A stretch of 64,000 nucleotides of DNA from [Leptolyngbya] sp. JSC-1 (lineage in GTDB: Bacteria; Cyanobacteriota; Cyanobacteriia; Elainellales; Elainellaceae). A program made the position numbers and the translations under genes. Positions 8,153 through 16,376 of the stretch are shown here, in pieces. A model generated the notes under the pieces. That model worked only from the letters and a program-made list of their open reading frames with translations. It searched no databases and was not told the DNA's origin. The stretch spans positions 4,619,423 to 4,683,422 of the forward strand of contig KL662191.1 of the NCBI GenBank assembly GCA_000733415.1. Direction: 5' to 3'. The stretch's first letter is position 1; every line of letters begins with the position of its first letter.

Positions 8153-9622
8153 TCAAATTTCTAGATCGGAGTTGACTGGTTCAACCCCGATTTTTTCTAT
8201 GTTTGGGCTAGCCTTGCCAACTCCCCGGTACCAATGGGCCAGCCGCGCCGGAGAAACGCCTAGAAAATAGGCTGCGATCATCAGTTGATTAATCAGCGTC
8301 GTGCGCCAAACGCCTAGAGTTTGCCATCTGCGTCCTGAGGTCATCACGGCTGCAGGAGCAATCGCAATTTTGCCGTAGCGCCGCAACCGTCGCACTAGCT
8401 CAAAATCTTCCATAATCGGCAGTTCTATAAATCCGCCTAGCTGCCGAAAGGTTTCCGCCATCAGGAAAAGCGCCTGATCGCCATAGGGCAACTGCAACAG
8501 TCGAGAACGCCACTTCACGGCCCCTTCAATCCAGCGCAATCCCGGTTCCGGTCCAGCAATCTGCAGCTCAAATGCACCAGCAATAATTTCAGGCTGGGCT
8601 AAGGTTTGGCGCACGCAGGAAACAAATCCCGCAGGCAGAGAAGTATCGGCATGCAGAAACAGCAGCACCTCACCTCTGGCCGCCTTTGCACCTGCATTCA
8701 TTTGTACCGCCCGCCCCTGAGCCGAACTAACCACTTTGACGCCCATTGCCTTGGCTCGTGCAACCGAGTCGTCTTGGCTGCCTCCATCGACCACAATCAC
8801 TTCTACGTCCTCCTCTTGAAGGGAACGCAGCGCAGTTTGGATGCGATTGGCCTCATTCAGCACCGGAATAATCACGGAAAGAAATGGCCGCCGGTCTGGC
8901 AGGATCGGCTCCGACGCTGCTTCTGGTTGTGACTGACTGGCCTGCTGAACTGCCTGCCAAATCGCTAAGTCTTCAGGCCGGTCCACGTCCGACAACGTAT
9001 CTAGATCAGCCACGGTTAAATTCAGCGACTTCGCGATCTGCACTGTCTGCTGCAAAACCAGTTCGCTACTCCAGGCAATCGTTTTGAACAATTGGGGCAC
9101 AAATTGGCTCAGCCCAATCAGGTAATAGCCGCCGTCGATAGCTGGTCCCAGCACCAGATCTCGCTGATACAAGGCACGAAATGCCTGTTCGAGCCTGTCC
9201 GCATCGAGTTGCGGACAGTCCGTGCCAATCGCTACCACCCGCTCCATCCCAGTCGCAAAAGCCGCTTGAATTGCATAAATTAATCGTGCGCCCAAGTCCT
9301 CACCCTGCTGTGCTTGATAGTTCCATTCGCTACCTAGCCAGCTTTGCATCAGCAAGCGGTCCTCTGCTTCGGTTTCTGGCGCAGTTCCGGCAAACCAAAT
9401 CTCGACTGTAACCGGATAGCTGGCCTGCAATTGTCGCACTTGCCCTAAGGTATGCTCGGTCATCTGGCGCTGGAGATCGGCAGCTCCTGTGGCTCCAAGG
9501 GCTGGAATTAAGCGCGTTTTGGCTTTGCCCGGTTGGGGATAGCGCGTGAAAATAATCAGACAATCGGGTTTAGTCAAGGTGCTGGTCAAGGTACTAGTCA
9601 AGAGAACTTTGGTTGAACGCAT
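8153..9622 (-). CDS. Fused DUF2064-type and GT2-type glycosyltransferases (TIGR04282 + TIGR04283)
   Basis: This is a 489-residue fusion of two nucleotide-sugar transferase-fold domains. Residues about 20-215 are a DUF2064/CofC-like domain (IFTRYPQPGKAKTRLIPALG, GTDCPQLDADRL, LGPAIDGGYYLIGL). Residues about 245-480 are a GT-A family 2 domain (LSVIIPVLNEANRI, VIVVDGGSQDDS, LLFLHADTSLPAGF, YGDQALFL). The two families, TIGR04282 and TIGR04283, are currently named after arsenosugar biosynthesis and are usually separate genes, often side by side, so a fusion fits the same pathway. No arsM or radical-SAM arsS gene lies in this window, so the arsenosugar role rests only on family naming. It converges on the DUF1517 gene with a 32-bp gap. 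Confidence 0.85.
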   Translation of the reverse strand: MRSTKVLLTSTLTSTLTKPDCLIIFTRYPQPGKAKTRLIPALGATGAADLQRQMTEHTLGQVRQLQASYPVTVEIWFAGTAPETEAEDRLLMQSWLGSEWNYQAQQGEDLGARLIYAIQAAFATGMERVVAIGTDCPQLDADRLEQAFRALYQRDLVLGPAIDGGYYLIGLSQFVPQLFKTIAWSSELVLQQTVQIAKSLNLTVADLDTLSDVDRPEDLAIWQAVQQASQSQPEAASEPILPDRRPFLSVIIPVLNEANRIQTALRSLQEEDVEVIVVDGGSQDDSVARAKAMGVKVVSSAQGRAVQMNAGAKAARGEVLLFLHADTSLPAGFVSCVRQTLAQPEIIAGAFELQIAGPEPGLRWIEGAVKWRSRLLQLPYGDQALFLMAETFRQLGGFIELPIMEDFELVRRLRRYGKIAIAPAAVMTSGRRWQTLGVWRTTLINQLMIAAYFLGVSPARLAHWYRGVGKASPNIEKIGVEPVNSDLEI

Positions 9623-9778
9623 CCATCCCCAATCATTTCATCTCTAGCTGGATCCTGGCTGGAAACGACATGAGAATTGGCTGAGAGGATTCAAGCTTCT
9701 CTCAATCTGAGGAACTTTGAGCACGCTTTCCAATACCATTCCTCTCTGAATTAAGCTACAGCGCATAATCTGGATGCT

Positions 9779-9825
9779 GGCGGCTAGAAGCCACGCCTAC
9801 ACAGACAAAACCCGCCTTCGCGAGT
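9779..9825. repeat. Small palindromic repeat (GGCT-AGA-AGCC core)
   Basis: A short hairpin GGCT/AGCC (9782-9792) lies inside a stretch starting GGCGGC and followed by ACCCGCC at 9810-9816, which gives a larger imperfect stem. It sits between two genes and resembles the short dispersed palindromes of filamentous cyanobacteria; copy number elsewhere cannot be seen from here. Confidence 0.4.
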
Positions 9826-9904
9826 TCAATTATCCTACCCAGAGTCGGCGCAAGCTGACTTAGTTTGTGTAGCAGCGGTGACTCTACGAGAGGCCACTCC
9901 GGGA

Positions 9905-10690
9905 TCAAAACTGAGAACTGGTATAACTCACCTGTTCCAGCACCAACTGCTCGACCTCGCCCCGGCGATAGACCCAAGTGCCGTCCCGTTTGCGCCCAAC
10001 AAACCGCGTGGAAGCGCCAGCCGTCTCTAGTTTGACTTGGGCCTCCTCTGGTGCACAATTCAGCAGCTTAGCCGCCTCCTTTAACGGAATCACCTGGCGG
10101 GCAAACCGCGCTAGCAACACGTCATCCTCTTCGTTCAGCAGTTCGGTGAACAGCCGCTCAGCTAGCATCCAGCAGGCCAGCGTGTCCGCCTCAGCCCGGT
10201 GGGAGCGACCCACATCAAACTGAAAATGCCTGACCAAATGGGGCAATTTCCGCGAAGGCAGATCCGGCAGCATCAACCGAGCCAGCTTGACCGTACAGAG
10301 TTGTTCTGTCTCAGGCCGGACAAATTGAATGCCCAATCGGTCAAACTCAGCTTGCAAGAACGGATAGTCAAACTCTAGATTGTGGGCGGTCAACACACCG
10401 CGACTGAGCAACGGCAGATAGGGGGGCAACACCTCAGCCGCCGGAGGTGCCGCATCGACCATCGGCTGCTTGATACCCGTGAAGTGAGCCAGCCGCAGCG
10501 GAATCTGGGTCAGCGGATTGATTAGATCCGTTTGCTGAATTAACACCCCTTCTGCCAGCGTCGCCTGCAAGACCGACACTTCCATGACTCGATGCTGCCA
10601 AGCATGACGGCCCGTCGTTTCCAGATCAACAACGGTAAACATCTGCTGGCTCAGATTGCGGTAATAGGTCAAAAGCTGAGTGGATAGCAC
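9905..10690 (-). CDS. 3'-5' exonuclease (DnaQ/epsilon-like) with C-terminal DNA-binding-like domain
   Basis: This is a DEDDh exonuclease. Exo I is VVDLETTG (residues about 19-26, Asp and Glu metal ligands), Exo II is HNLEFDYPFL (about 118-127), and Exo III is HRAEADTLA (about 172-180, His and Asp). It degrades DNA or RNA 3' ends or proofreads. Beyond the exonuclease fold (after about residue 195) comes VIPLKEAAKLLNCAPEEAQVKL followed by VGRKRDGTWVYRRGEVEQLV, which reads like a small excisionase/MerR-type winged helix; this tail is not part of the catalytic fold. The start is a GTG at 10690 without a strong ribosome site; an ATG at 10642 (MFTVVDLETTG) would start right at the catalytic motif and is less likely. 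Confidence 0.85.
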   Translation of the reverse strand: MLSTQLLTYYRNLSQQMFTVVDLETTGRHAWQHRVMEVSVLQATLAEGVLIQQTDLINPLTQIPLRLAHFTGIKQPMVDAAPPAAEVLPPYLPLLSRGVLTAHNLEFDYPFLQAEFDRLGIQFVRPETEQLCTVKLARLMLPDLPSRKLPHLVRHFQFDVGRSHRAEADTLACWMLAERLFTELLNEEDDVLLARFARQVIPLKEAAKLLNCAPEEAQVKLETAGASTRFVGRKRDGTWVYRRGEVEQLVLEQVSYTSSQF

Positions 10691-11031
10691 AATGCGCGAT
10701 TATCGTGACAAGTCATCTTGCATCATAATGCAGAGTTAGGAACAGAGTTGACCTTCAAATCTGGTGAGAATGCGCTTTCCCTTTCCCGGCATGGCCCCTA
10801 CTTAGAATTATCCAGCCTTTTGGTCATCGTTTCATACTCGACTGATGGTGGCGATGGCGGAAACGATTGAGCCACAACTGGGTTCGGATGGTACAACTGA
10901 CGCGCAAATAACGACGCGCAAATAACAAAGCAGCAGGAAACGCATTGCATCAACACCACTCCCACTGCTTTAACTTGTTCTACAGCTTCACTTTCTTTGA
11001 AGCTCTGCTGTTAACGTTTACTTTTCACCAC
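10691..11031. other. Gene-free region between crhR and the exonuclease gene
   Basis: No coding region is supported in these 341 bp, which lie downstream of crhR and upstream of the exonuclease gene. Apart from the inverted repeat reported at 10984-11004 I see nothing of note; ACGCGCAAATAAC occurs twice at about 10900-10926. Confidence 0.45.
10984..11004 (-). terminator. Candidate hairpin downstream of crhR
   Basis: AGCTTCA and TGAAGCT form a perfect 7-bp stem with a 7-nt loop, about 28 bp past the crhR stop. No clear U-run follows on the minus strand, so this could be an mRNA 3'-end stabilising hairpin instead of an intrinsic terminator. Confidence 0.35.
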
Positions 11032-12444
11032 TCACTGCTGCGATGACACCGGCGCTTTCCGCTTCACGGGTTTCGGCTTCGGTGCTCCTGGCCGGGTTCT
11101 GGTTTCGTCTCCAGCCGGATCGTCTGTGTAACCATGCTCCACCCGCATCCAGCTTGGTCGGGTTTGATCATAGGCCATTTGCAGAGCCGCCGCCGCAATT
11201 GTATGGGGTTCAAACTCTTCGCTGAGCTGGGCCACAATCGGCAAGAACGACGCAATTCGCTCTCCGGCCAGCGCTTCCCGGAGCTGATCTTGCAGCTTTT
11301 GCAGATGGCGGGCTTCGATCTGGGCGCGAGTCGGGATGGTGCCAATTTCTAAACGCTGACGAATATGGCGTTCAATATCCCGCAGTTTGCGCTTATCGAG
11401 CGGGTGAATCAGCGAAATCGCCGTGCCTTCCTTACCCGCGCGTCCCGTGCGGCCAATCCGGTGCACATAGCTTTCCACACTGTCGGGCAAATCGTAGTTG
11501 ATTACATGGGTTAAATCGTCCACATGCAGACCACGAGCCGCAATGTCGGTTGCTACGACCCACCGCACCTGCCGTTGCCGGAAGCGCAGCAGTAACCGTT
11601 CCCGTTGGGACTGGCTTAAGTCACCGTGGTATTCATCAACGCTGTGTCCTGCTGCCTGAAGTTGACGAGTCAGTTCCGCTGCCGCCTTGCGAGTGCGGAC
11701 AAAAATTAGGGCCGATTCCGGATCTTCCATTTCCAGGATTGGCTGTAAGGCTCTCGCCTTGGTCCAACCGCGTGGCACGATATAAACCACCTGATTGATT
11801 TTGGCTGGTGCCGCCTTGGGCTGCTCGACGTTGATCGTCACCGGCGAGCGGAGGAACTTAGCGGCCAGTTCCCGAATCGAGGGTTCCATCGTGGCCGAGA
11901 AGAAGGCGGTTTGCCGCTCTGCCGGAGCTTGGGCCAGGATTTTCTCGACATCTTGAATAAAGCCCATATTCAGCATTTCATCGGCTTCATCCAGCACAAT
12001 CCAGCTCAGCTTGTTCAGCTTTAGGTCACCCCGGCTGAGCAGATCCAGCACTCGTCCGGGCGTGCCCACAACGACCTGGACACCCTTCTGCAAGCGACGA
12101 ATTTGCAAATCAATCGACTGACCGCCATAGATGGGCAGCACATGCAGCCGCCGATCATCGCTAAAGGTGCGAATTGACTGATACACCTGAACTGCCAATT
12201 CACGAGTTGGGGTCAAAATCAACGCCTGCACAGCATGATTGTTCAGATCAATTTGCTCTAGCATGGGCAGCGAAAAGGCTGCCGTTTTGCCGGTACCCGT
12301 CTGCGCCAGACCCACCACATCTCGCCCGGAGAGCAGATGGGGAATGGCCTGTGCCTGAATCGGGGTAGGACTAGTAAAGCCTGCCTTTTCGAGATGACGC
12401 ACACGCGCTTCTGACAGACCGAGACTATGAAAAGAGAGAGTCAT
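11032..12444 (-). CDS. crhR: DEAD-box RNA helicase, CrhR-like
   Basis: This is a 470-residue ATP-dependent RNA helicase with all DEAD-box motifs in order: Q motif (FTSPTPIQAQAIP), I (AQTGTGKT), Ia (PTRELA), Ib (TPGRV), II (DEAD, in VLDEADEML), III (SAT), IV (LIFVRT), V (ATDIAARGLHV) and VI (HRIGRTGR). A C-terminal extension of about 100 residues ends in a basic tail (PKPKPVKRKAP). In Synechocystis the cold- and redox-responsive helicase crhR is co-transcribed downstream of rimO; here rimO lies 9 bp upstream on the same strand, which supports the CrhR assignment. It remodels structured mRNAs and rRNA, notably at low temperature. Autoregulation seen in Synechocystis cannot be judged from this sequence. 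Confidence 0.9.
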   Translation of the reverse strand: MTLSFHSLGLSEARVRHLEKAGFTSPTPIQAQAIPHLLSGRDVVGLAQTGTGKTAAFSLPMLEQIDLNNHAVQALILTPTRELAVQVYQSIRTFSDDRRLHVLPIYGGQSIDLQIRRLQKGVQVVVGTPGRVLDLLSRGDLKLNKLSWIVLDEADEMLNMGFIQDVEKILAQAPAERQTAFFSATMEPSIRELAAKFLRSPVTINVEQPKAAPAKINQVVYIVPRGWTKARALQPILEMEDPESALIFVRTRKAAAELTRQLQAAGHSVDEYHGDLSQSQRERLLLRFRQRQVRWVVATDIAARGLHVDDLTHVINYDLPDSVESYVHRIGRTGRAGKEGTAISLIHPLDKRKLRDIERHIRQRLEIGTIPTRAQIEARHLQKLQDQLREALAGERIASFLPIVAQLSEEFEPHTIAAAALQMAYDQTRPSWMRVEHGYTDDPAGDETRTRPGAPKPKPVKRKAPVSSQQ

Positions 12445-12453
12445 TGAGGCTCC

Positions 12454-13818
12454 TTAGACAAGGTGAACAGTGGCGCGGAGGGCGCCTTTCAGTTGGGTAG
12501 AGGTATCGGCTACACGACCATAGAGGTCATAGACATCTGCGTCCAAAATTTCGACTGGGACAATCGATCCCAAGCGAGCGTCGCCTTGGACGTAGACTAA
12601 ACCATCGACTTCAGGAGCAAATCGGGCCGAGCGACCGACTAACTCCCCGGTATCTGGGTTCTCCTGCTCAATCAGAACATCGACAACGCGTCCCACTTCC
12701 GCCCGGTTTTTCTGGAGCGAAATGGGTTGTTGTACGGTCATCAATGCATCGCGGCGTTCGTCCATCACTGCTTGAGGAAGCTGATTCGGCAAGTCATAGG
12801 CTGGCGTGCCCTCTTCTGGCGAAAAGGTAAACACGCCGACATGGTCAAACTCATGCCGCTGGACAAATTGCAGCAGATGCTGGAAGTGGTCTTCCGTTTC
12901 ACCCGGAAAGCCGACGATAAAGGTGGTTCGCAATACGGCATTGGGGATCGCCGTCTTAATGCGTTCGATGATGCCATCGTTGACGCGCCCCTGCCAGGGC
13001 CGATTCATTGCCCGCAGCACCTCTGGATGGGAATGCTGGAGCGGCAAATCGAGATAGGGCAAAATGTTGGGCGTTGACTGGATCGCGTCTAGCACTTTTG
13101 GCGTTAGGCCAGTCGGGTAGGCATAGTGCATCCGAATCCAGGGCACCTCGACCTTACCCAAGGCCAGCAGCAGTTCCGCCAGCTTTGGTTCGCCGTACAG
13201 ATCCAAGCCATAGTTGGTGGTGATTTGGGAGATCAGAATAATTTCTTGGACCCCTTCCGCCGCCAACTGTTCCGCTTCGGCCACGATCGATTCAATCGAA
13301 CGGGATCGCTGATTGCCGCGCAGATGGGGAATGATGCAAAACGCACAGCGATAATCGCAGCCTTCGGCCACTCGCAGGTAGGCCACTCCTTCGGTGGTTG
13401 TGCGATAGCGAGGCGTGGTTTCATCGGCAATGTAAACTGGCTCAACCGAAACTTCCTGCACCCGTTCGCCGGTTTCCGTGCGCTGAATCACATCTACAAT
13501 TTTGTGATAGTCCCCCGTGCCTACAACCGCAACCGCTTCCGGGATCGCTTCCAGTAACTCCTGCTGAAAATGCTGCGCCATGCAGCCAGTAATTACCACC
13601 TTTTTATTGGCTTCGGCCAGCTCTACCAGGGTACGAACCGACTCTTCCCGCGCCGCCTGGATAAAGCTACAAGTATTGACAATGACATAGTCAGCCAGCT
13701 CTTCATTGGAGTCTACCTGATAGCCCGCCTGTACCAGCAGGCCCAGCATATGTTCGGTATCGATTCGATTCTTTTCGCAGCCTAAATGAGAGATGGCAAT
13801 CGTTGGTTTGTTGCCCAT
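12454..13818 (-). CDS. rimO: Ribosomal protein uS12 methylthiotransferase RimO
   Basis: This is a 454-residue radical-SAM enzyme that methylthiolates the conserved aspartate of ribosomal protein S12. The N-terminal UPF0004 domain carries three cysteines for one 4Fe-4S cluster (LGCEKN, NTCSF, ITGCMAQ). The radical-SAM core has the CxxxCxxC motif CDYRCAFC (about residues 154-161), with the RimO-type IPHLRGNQRSRS after it, distinguishing it from MiaB. A TRAM domain closes the protein (RVVDVLIEQEN... GRSARFAPEVDGLVYV). It starts at the ATG at 13816-13818 and forms a tight operon with crhR (9-bp gap), as in Synechocystis. Confidence 0.95.
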   Translation of the reverse strand: MGNKPTIAISHLGCEKNRIDTEHMLGLLVQAGYQVDSNEELADYVIVNTCSFIQAAREESVRTLVELAEANKKVVITGCMAQHFQQELLEAIPEAVAVVGTGDYHKIVDVIQRTETGERVQEVSVEPVYIADETTPRYRTTTEGVAYLRVAEGCDYRCAFCIIPHLRGNQRSRSIESIVAEAEQLAAEGVQEIILISQITTNYGLDLYGEPKLAELLLALGKVEVPWIRMHYAYPTGLTPKVLDAIQSTPNILPYLDLPLQHSHPEVLRAMNRPWQGRVNDGIIERIKTAIPNAVLRTTFIVGFPGETEDHFQHLLQFVQRHEFDHVGVFTFSPEEGTPAYDLPNQLPQAVMDERRDALMTVQQPISLQKNRAEVGRVVDVLIEQENPDTGELVGRSARFAPEVDGLVYVQGDARLGSIVPVEILDADVYDLYGRVADTSTQLKGALRATVHLV

Positions 13819-14170
13819 GCAGTTAATCGTGTGATTGGAACAAAGAAGTCTAAGTTAATGAAACTGTAGCGATCGCGCCATCAACGGACTAGACTTTGTC
13901 CCTCGCTCATCCCAACTGGATGAACACCGTTAACTGCAATCGCATCACTTGAGACGATCGTCAATAATCTTAACACAACCGTCAGCTTGGAGATAACATA
14001 ACTACATAATTTCGATTAAGGTTTGATTCATCTGCTCCAGCGGAGCAGGAGATTCGAGGTAGAAGGGGTATGGATTGCTGTTAGAGTAAGTTTATAGAGG
14101 AGAACGGCAGTCGCTGCTTTTTTCCCAGTTTGTTCACGCCATTCCTGAGTCCGAAACTGCAATAAATCCT
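13819..14170. other. Divergent promoter region rimO-crhR / btpA
   Basis: No coding region is supported in these 352 bp. They hold the leader of the rimO-crhR operon and the promoter of btpA. A HIP1 octamer GCGATCGC lies at 13869-13876. No clear riboswitch or terminator-like hairpin is visible. Confidence 0.5.
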
Positions 14171-15025
14171 GTGGACTTAAAACAGATTTTCAAAACCGCG
14201 AATCCCATTGTTGGTGTTGTTCATTTACTGCCACTGCCCACCTCGCCACGCTGGGGAGGCAATCTCAAAGCCGTCATCGATCGAGCTGAGCAAGAAGCAA
14301 CGGCTCTGGCATCGGGCGGCGTCGATGGCATCATAGTCGAGAATTTTTTTGATGCCCCCTTTCCCAAAGATGCGGTGGATCCAGCTGTGGTCAGCGCCAT
14401 GAGTCTAGTGGTGCAGCGGTTAATGCATTTAGTCACCCTGCCGATTGGCATTAATGTCTTGCGCAACGATGCCCATAGTGCAATGGCGATTGCCAGCTGC
14501 GTCCAGGCTCAGTTTATCCGCGTTAATGTGCTGTCGGGTGTGATGGCGACCGACCAAGGGCTAATCGAAGGACAGGCGCATCAGCTTCTACGCTATCGAC
14601 GTGAACTGGGTAGCGATGTCAAGATTTTGGCCGATGTGTTGGTGAAGCATGCTCGTCCGCTGGGTTCGCCCAATTTGACGACAGCTGTACAGGAAACGAT
14701 TGAACGCGGCTTGGCTGACGGCGTGATTTTGTCAGGTTGGGCTACGGGGAGTCCACCTAGCTTAGAAGATTTAGAGCTAGCCAGTGCTGCCGCGAACGGC
14801 ACACCCGTATTCATCGGCAGTGGAGCTAGCTGGGAAAATATTCCTCGATTGATTCAGGCCGCCGATGGCGTGATTGTCTCCAGTTCTCTAAAACGCCGTG
14901 GCCAGATCGAGCAACCGATTGATCCCATTCGCGTTAGTCAATTTGTAGAAGCGATGCGCCGTAGCCTCTCATTGAAGCAACAAGCACCGTCTGTTTCTTC
15001 GTCAACCGTTGCCGTTCCTTCCTGA
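14171..15025 (+). CDS. btpA: Photosystem I biogenesis protein BtpA
   Basis: This is a 284-residue BtpA/SgcQ family TIM-barrel protein. The family core is visible: VGVVHLLPLPTSPRWGG near the start, GVDGIIVENFFDAPF, LPIGINVLRNDAHSAMAIA, FIRVNVLSGVMATDQG, DVLVKHARPLG, and VFIGSGASWENI near the end. In Synechocystis BtpA is a thylakoid-associated extrinsic protein needed to keep the PSI core proteins PsaA and PsaB stable, particularly in the cold. The start codon is GTG at 14171 (MDLKQIFKTANP) and has no strong ribosome site. The VKOR-thioredoxin gene follows on the same strand after about 195 bp. The PSI genes psaI and psaL are also in this window, but 32 kb away. Confidence 0.92.
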   Translation: MDLKQIFKTANPIVGVVHLLPLPTSPRWGGNLKAVIDRAEQEATALASGGVDGIIVENFFDAPFPKDAVDPAVVSAMSLVVQRLMHLVTLPIGINVLRNDAHSAMAIASCVQAQFIRVNVLSGVMATDQGLIEGQAHQLLRYRRELGSDVKILADVLVKHARPLGSPNLTTAVQETIERGLADGVILSGWATGSPPSLEDLELASAAANGTPVFIGSGASWENIPRLIQAADGVIVSSSLKRRGQIEQPIDPIRVSQFVEAMRRSLSLKQQAPSVSSSTVAVPS

Positions 15026-15220
15026 AGCCGTTCCTTCCTGAATTGGAAGCATGAATGGGCAAAACAGACCGTGGGAAAACTGAATAGAGTTGGAACATAG
15101 CATTTGAATAACAGCTCACTTTTAAAAGTTTGAGGCAGAATAGCATCTAGGAATTGGGAAGCCAATTGCCATGTTGATGACGATTACGCTTGAACTTCTA
15201 GAAACGCTGAGCCAAAGCCT

Positions 15221-16186
15221 ATGAGTAGCCGCACAAGGACAAGAAGCCGTATGAGTAGCCGTCGCAAATCTATCCCCTGGATTCATCGCTGGTCGCGTCC
15301 GATCATCGCGGGAATTGCCACGTTGGGATTGCTCAATACCGGATATCTGACCGCAACCAAATGGTTCGGTGGCGCAGCAGCCTGCCCCACCAGTGGGTGC
15401 CAGCAGGTTTTGTCAAGTACCTACGCCGAAGTGTTCGGATTGCCGCTTTCCCTGTTTGGTTTTTTGGCCTATGCCGGCATGCTGGCGCTGGCGCTGATTC
15501 CCTATGCCGTCAGTCCTGAAAAGGATAAGCCTTTGCGGGTGGAGCTGGAAAACTGGACCTGGTTGTTCCTGTTCTTGGGCGCAACGGCCATGCTGGTGTT
15601 TAGCGGCTACTTGATGTACATCATGGCAGCCAAGTTTATTGCTGTTTCGGGCTGGGGTGGGGTTTGCTATTACTGCGTAGCCTCGGCGCTGTTTGCCTTA
15701 GCGATGTTTGTCTTGACGCTAATTGGGCGAGAGTGGGAAGACTCTGGGCAGTTGGTGTTCAGCGGTTTGATTGTGGCGATGGTAACGCTAGTTGGCACGC
15801 TAGGCGTCTACAACTTGGGTAATGCCAGCAGCACTGCCGGCTCTTCTGAAACCACCTCTGCCTTTGCCACCACCACTACCTCTGGCCCCTCTGAAATCGC
15901 ATTGGCAAAACACTTAACGGACACCGGAGCCAAGATGTATGGCGCATACTGGTGCCCCCACTGCATTGACCAGAAAAAGCTGTTTGGCAAGGAAGCCGCT
16001 GCTCAAATGCCCTATGTGGAATGCGATCCGGCTGGTCCTAACTCTCAATCAGGCATCTGCCAAAGCAAGGGCATCAAGGGCTATCCGACTTGGGAAATTA
16101 ACGGCCAAATGGTTTCCGGCACCCAAAGCTTGCAAAAGCTAGCCGAACTTTCGGGCTATCAAGGACCGCAGGATTTCAAAAACTAG
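15221..16186 (+). CDS. Vitamin K epoxide reductase-thioredoxin fusion (disulfide-forming, LTO1-like)
   Basis: This is a 321-residue membrane protein that makes disulfides in the lumen/periplasm, passing electrons to quinone. The VKOR part has several helices, the loop cysteine pair C55/C60 (ACPTSGC) and the active-site pair C149/C152 (CYYC). After a Ser/Thr-rich linker (about 202-225) comes a thioredoxin-like domain with the CPHC motif (C245/C248). This matches the Synechococcus VKOR homologue and plant LTO1, which supports photosystem assembly. The stretch ATGAGTAGCCG occurs twice, 30 bp apart in frame, so translation could begin at 15221 or 15251; the second has AAGGA upstream. An intrinsic terminator follows at 16216-16253. 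Confidence 0.93.
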   Translation: MSSRTRTRSRMSSRRKSIPWIHRWSRPIIAGIATLGLLNTGYLTATKWFGGAAACPTSGCQQVLSSTYAEVFGLPLSLFGFLAYAGMLALALIPYAVSPEKDKPLRVELENWTWLFLFLGATAMLVFSGYLMYIMAAKFIAVSGWGGVCYYCVASALFALAMFVLTLIGREWEDSGQLVFSGLIVAMVTLVGTLGVYNLGNASSTAGSSETTSAFATTTTSGPSEIALAKHLTDTGAKMYGAYWCPHCIDQKKLFGKEAAAQMPYVECDPAGPNSQSGICQSKGIKGYPTWEINGQMVSGTQSLQKLAELSGYQGPQDFKN

Positions 16187-16215
16187 AAAGCTTGACATAA
16201 TTCACTCATATACTC

Positions 16216-16253
16216 ATCCCCGGTTAGCCATTGGTCAATCGGGGATTGTTTTT
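16216..16253 (+). terminator. Intrinsic terminator after the VKOR-thioredoxin gene
   Basis: ATCCCCG (16216-16222) pairs with CGGGGAT (16240-16246) and is followed by TGTTTTTG. It lies 30 bp after the stop codon, the expected place for rho-independent termination. Confidence 0.7.
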
Positions 16254-16376
16254 GAGGAACAGCCAACCGGTGTAACAATCCTTTAGGAATCACCGTGCGA
16301 AGGAATACAGACTGGCAGCAGCACACACCGTACCTTTAACAACATCTTTTGTTTCTTCTGATGCAATTTAGCCAGC

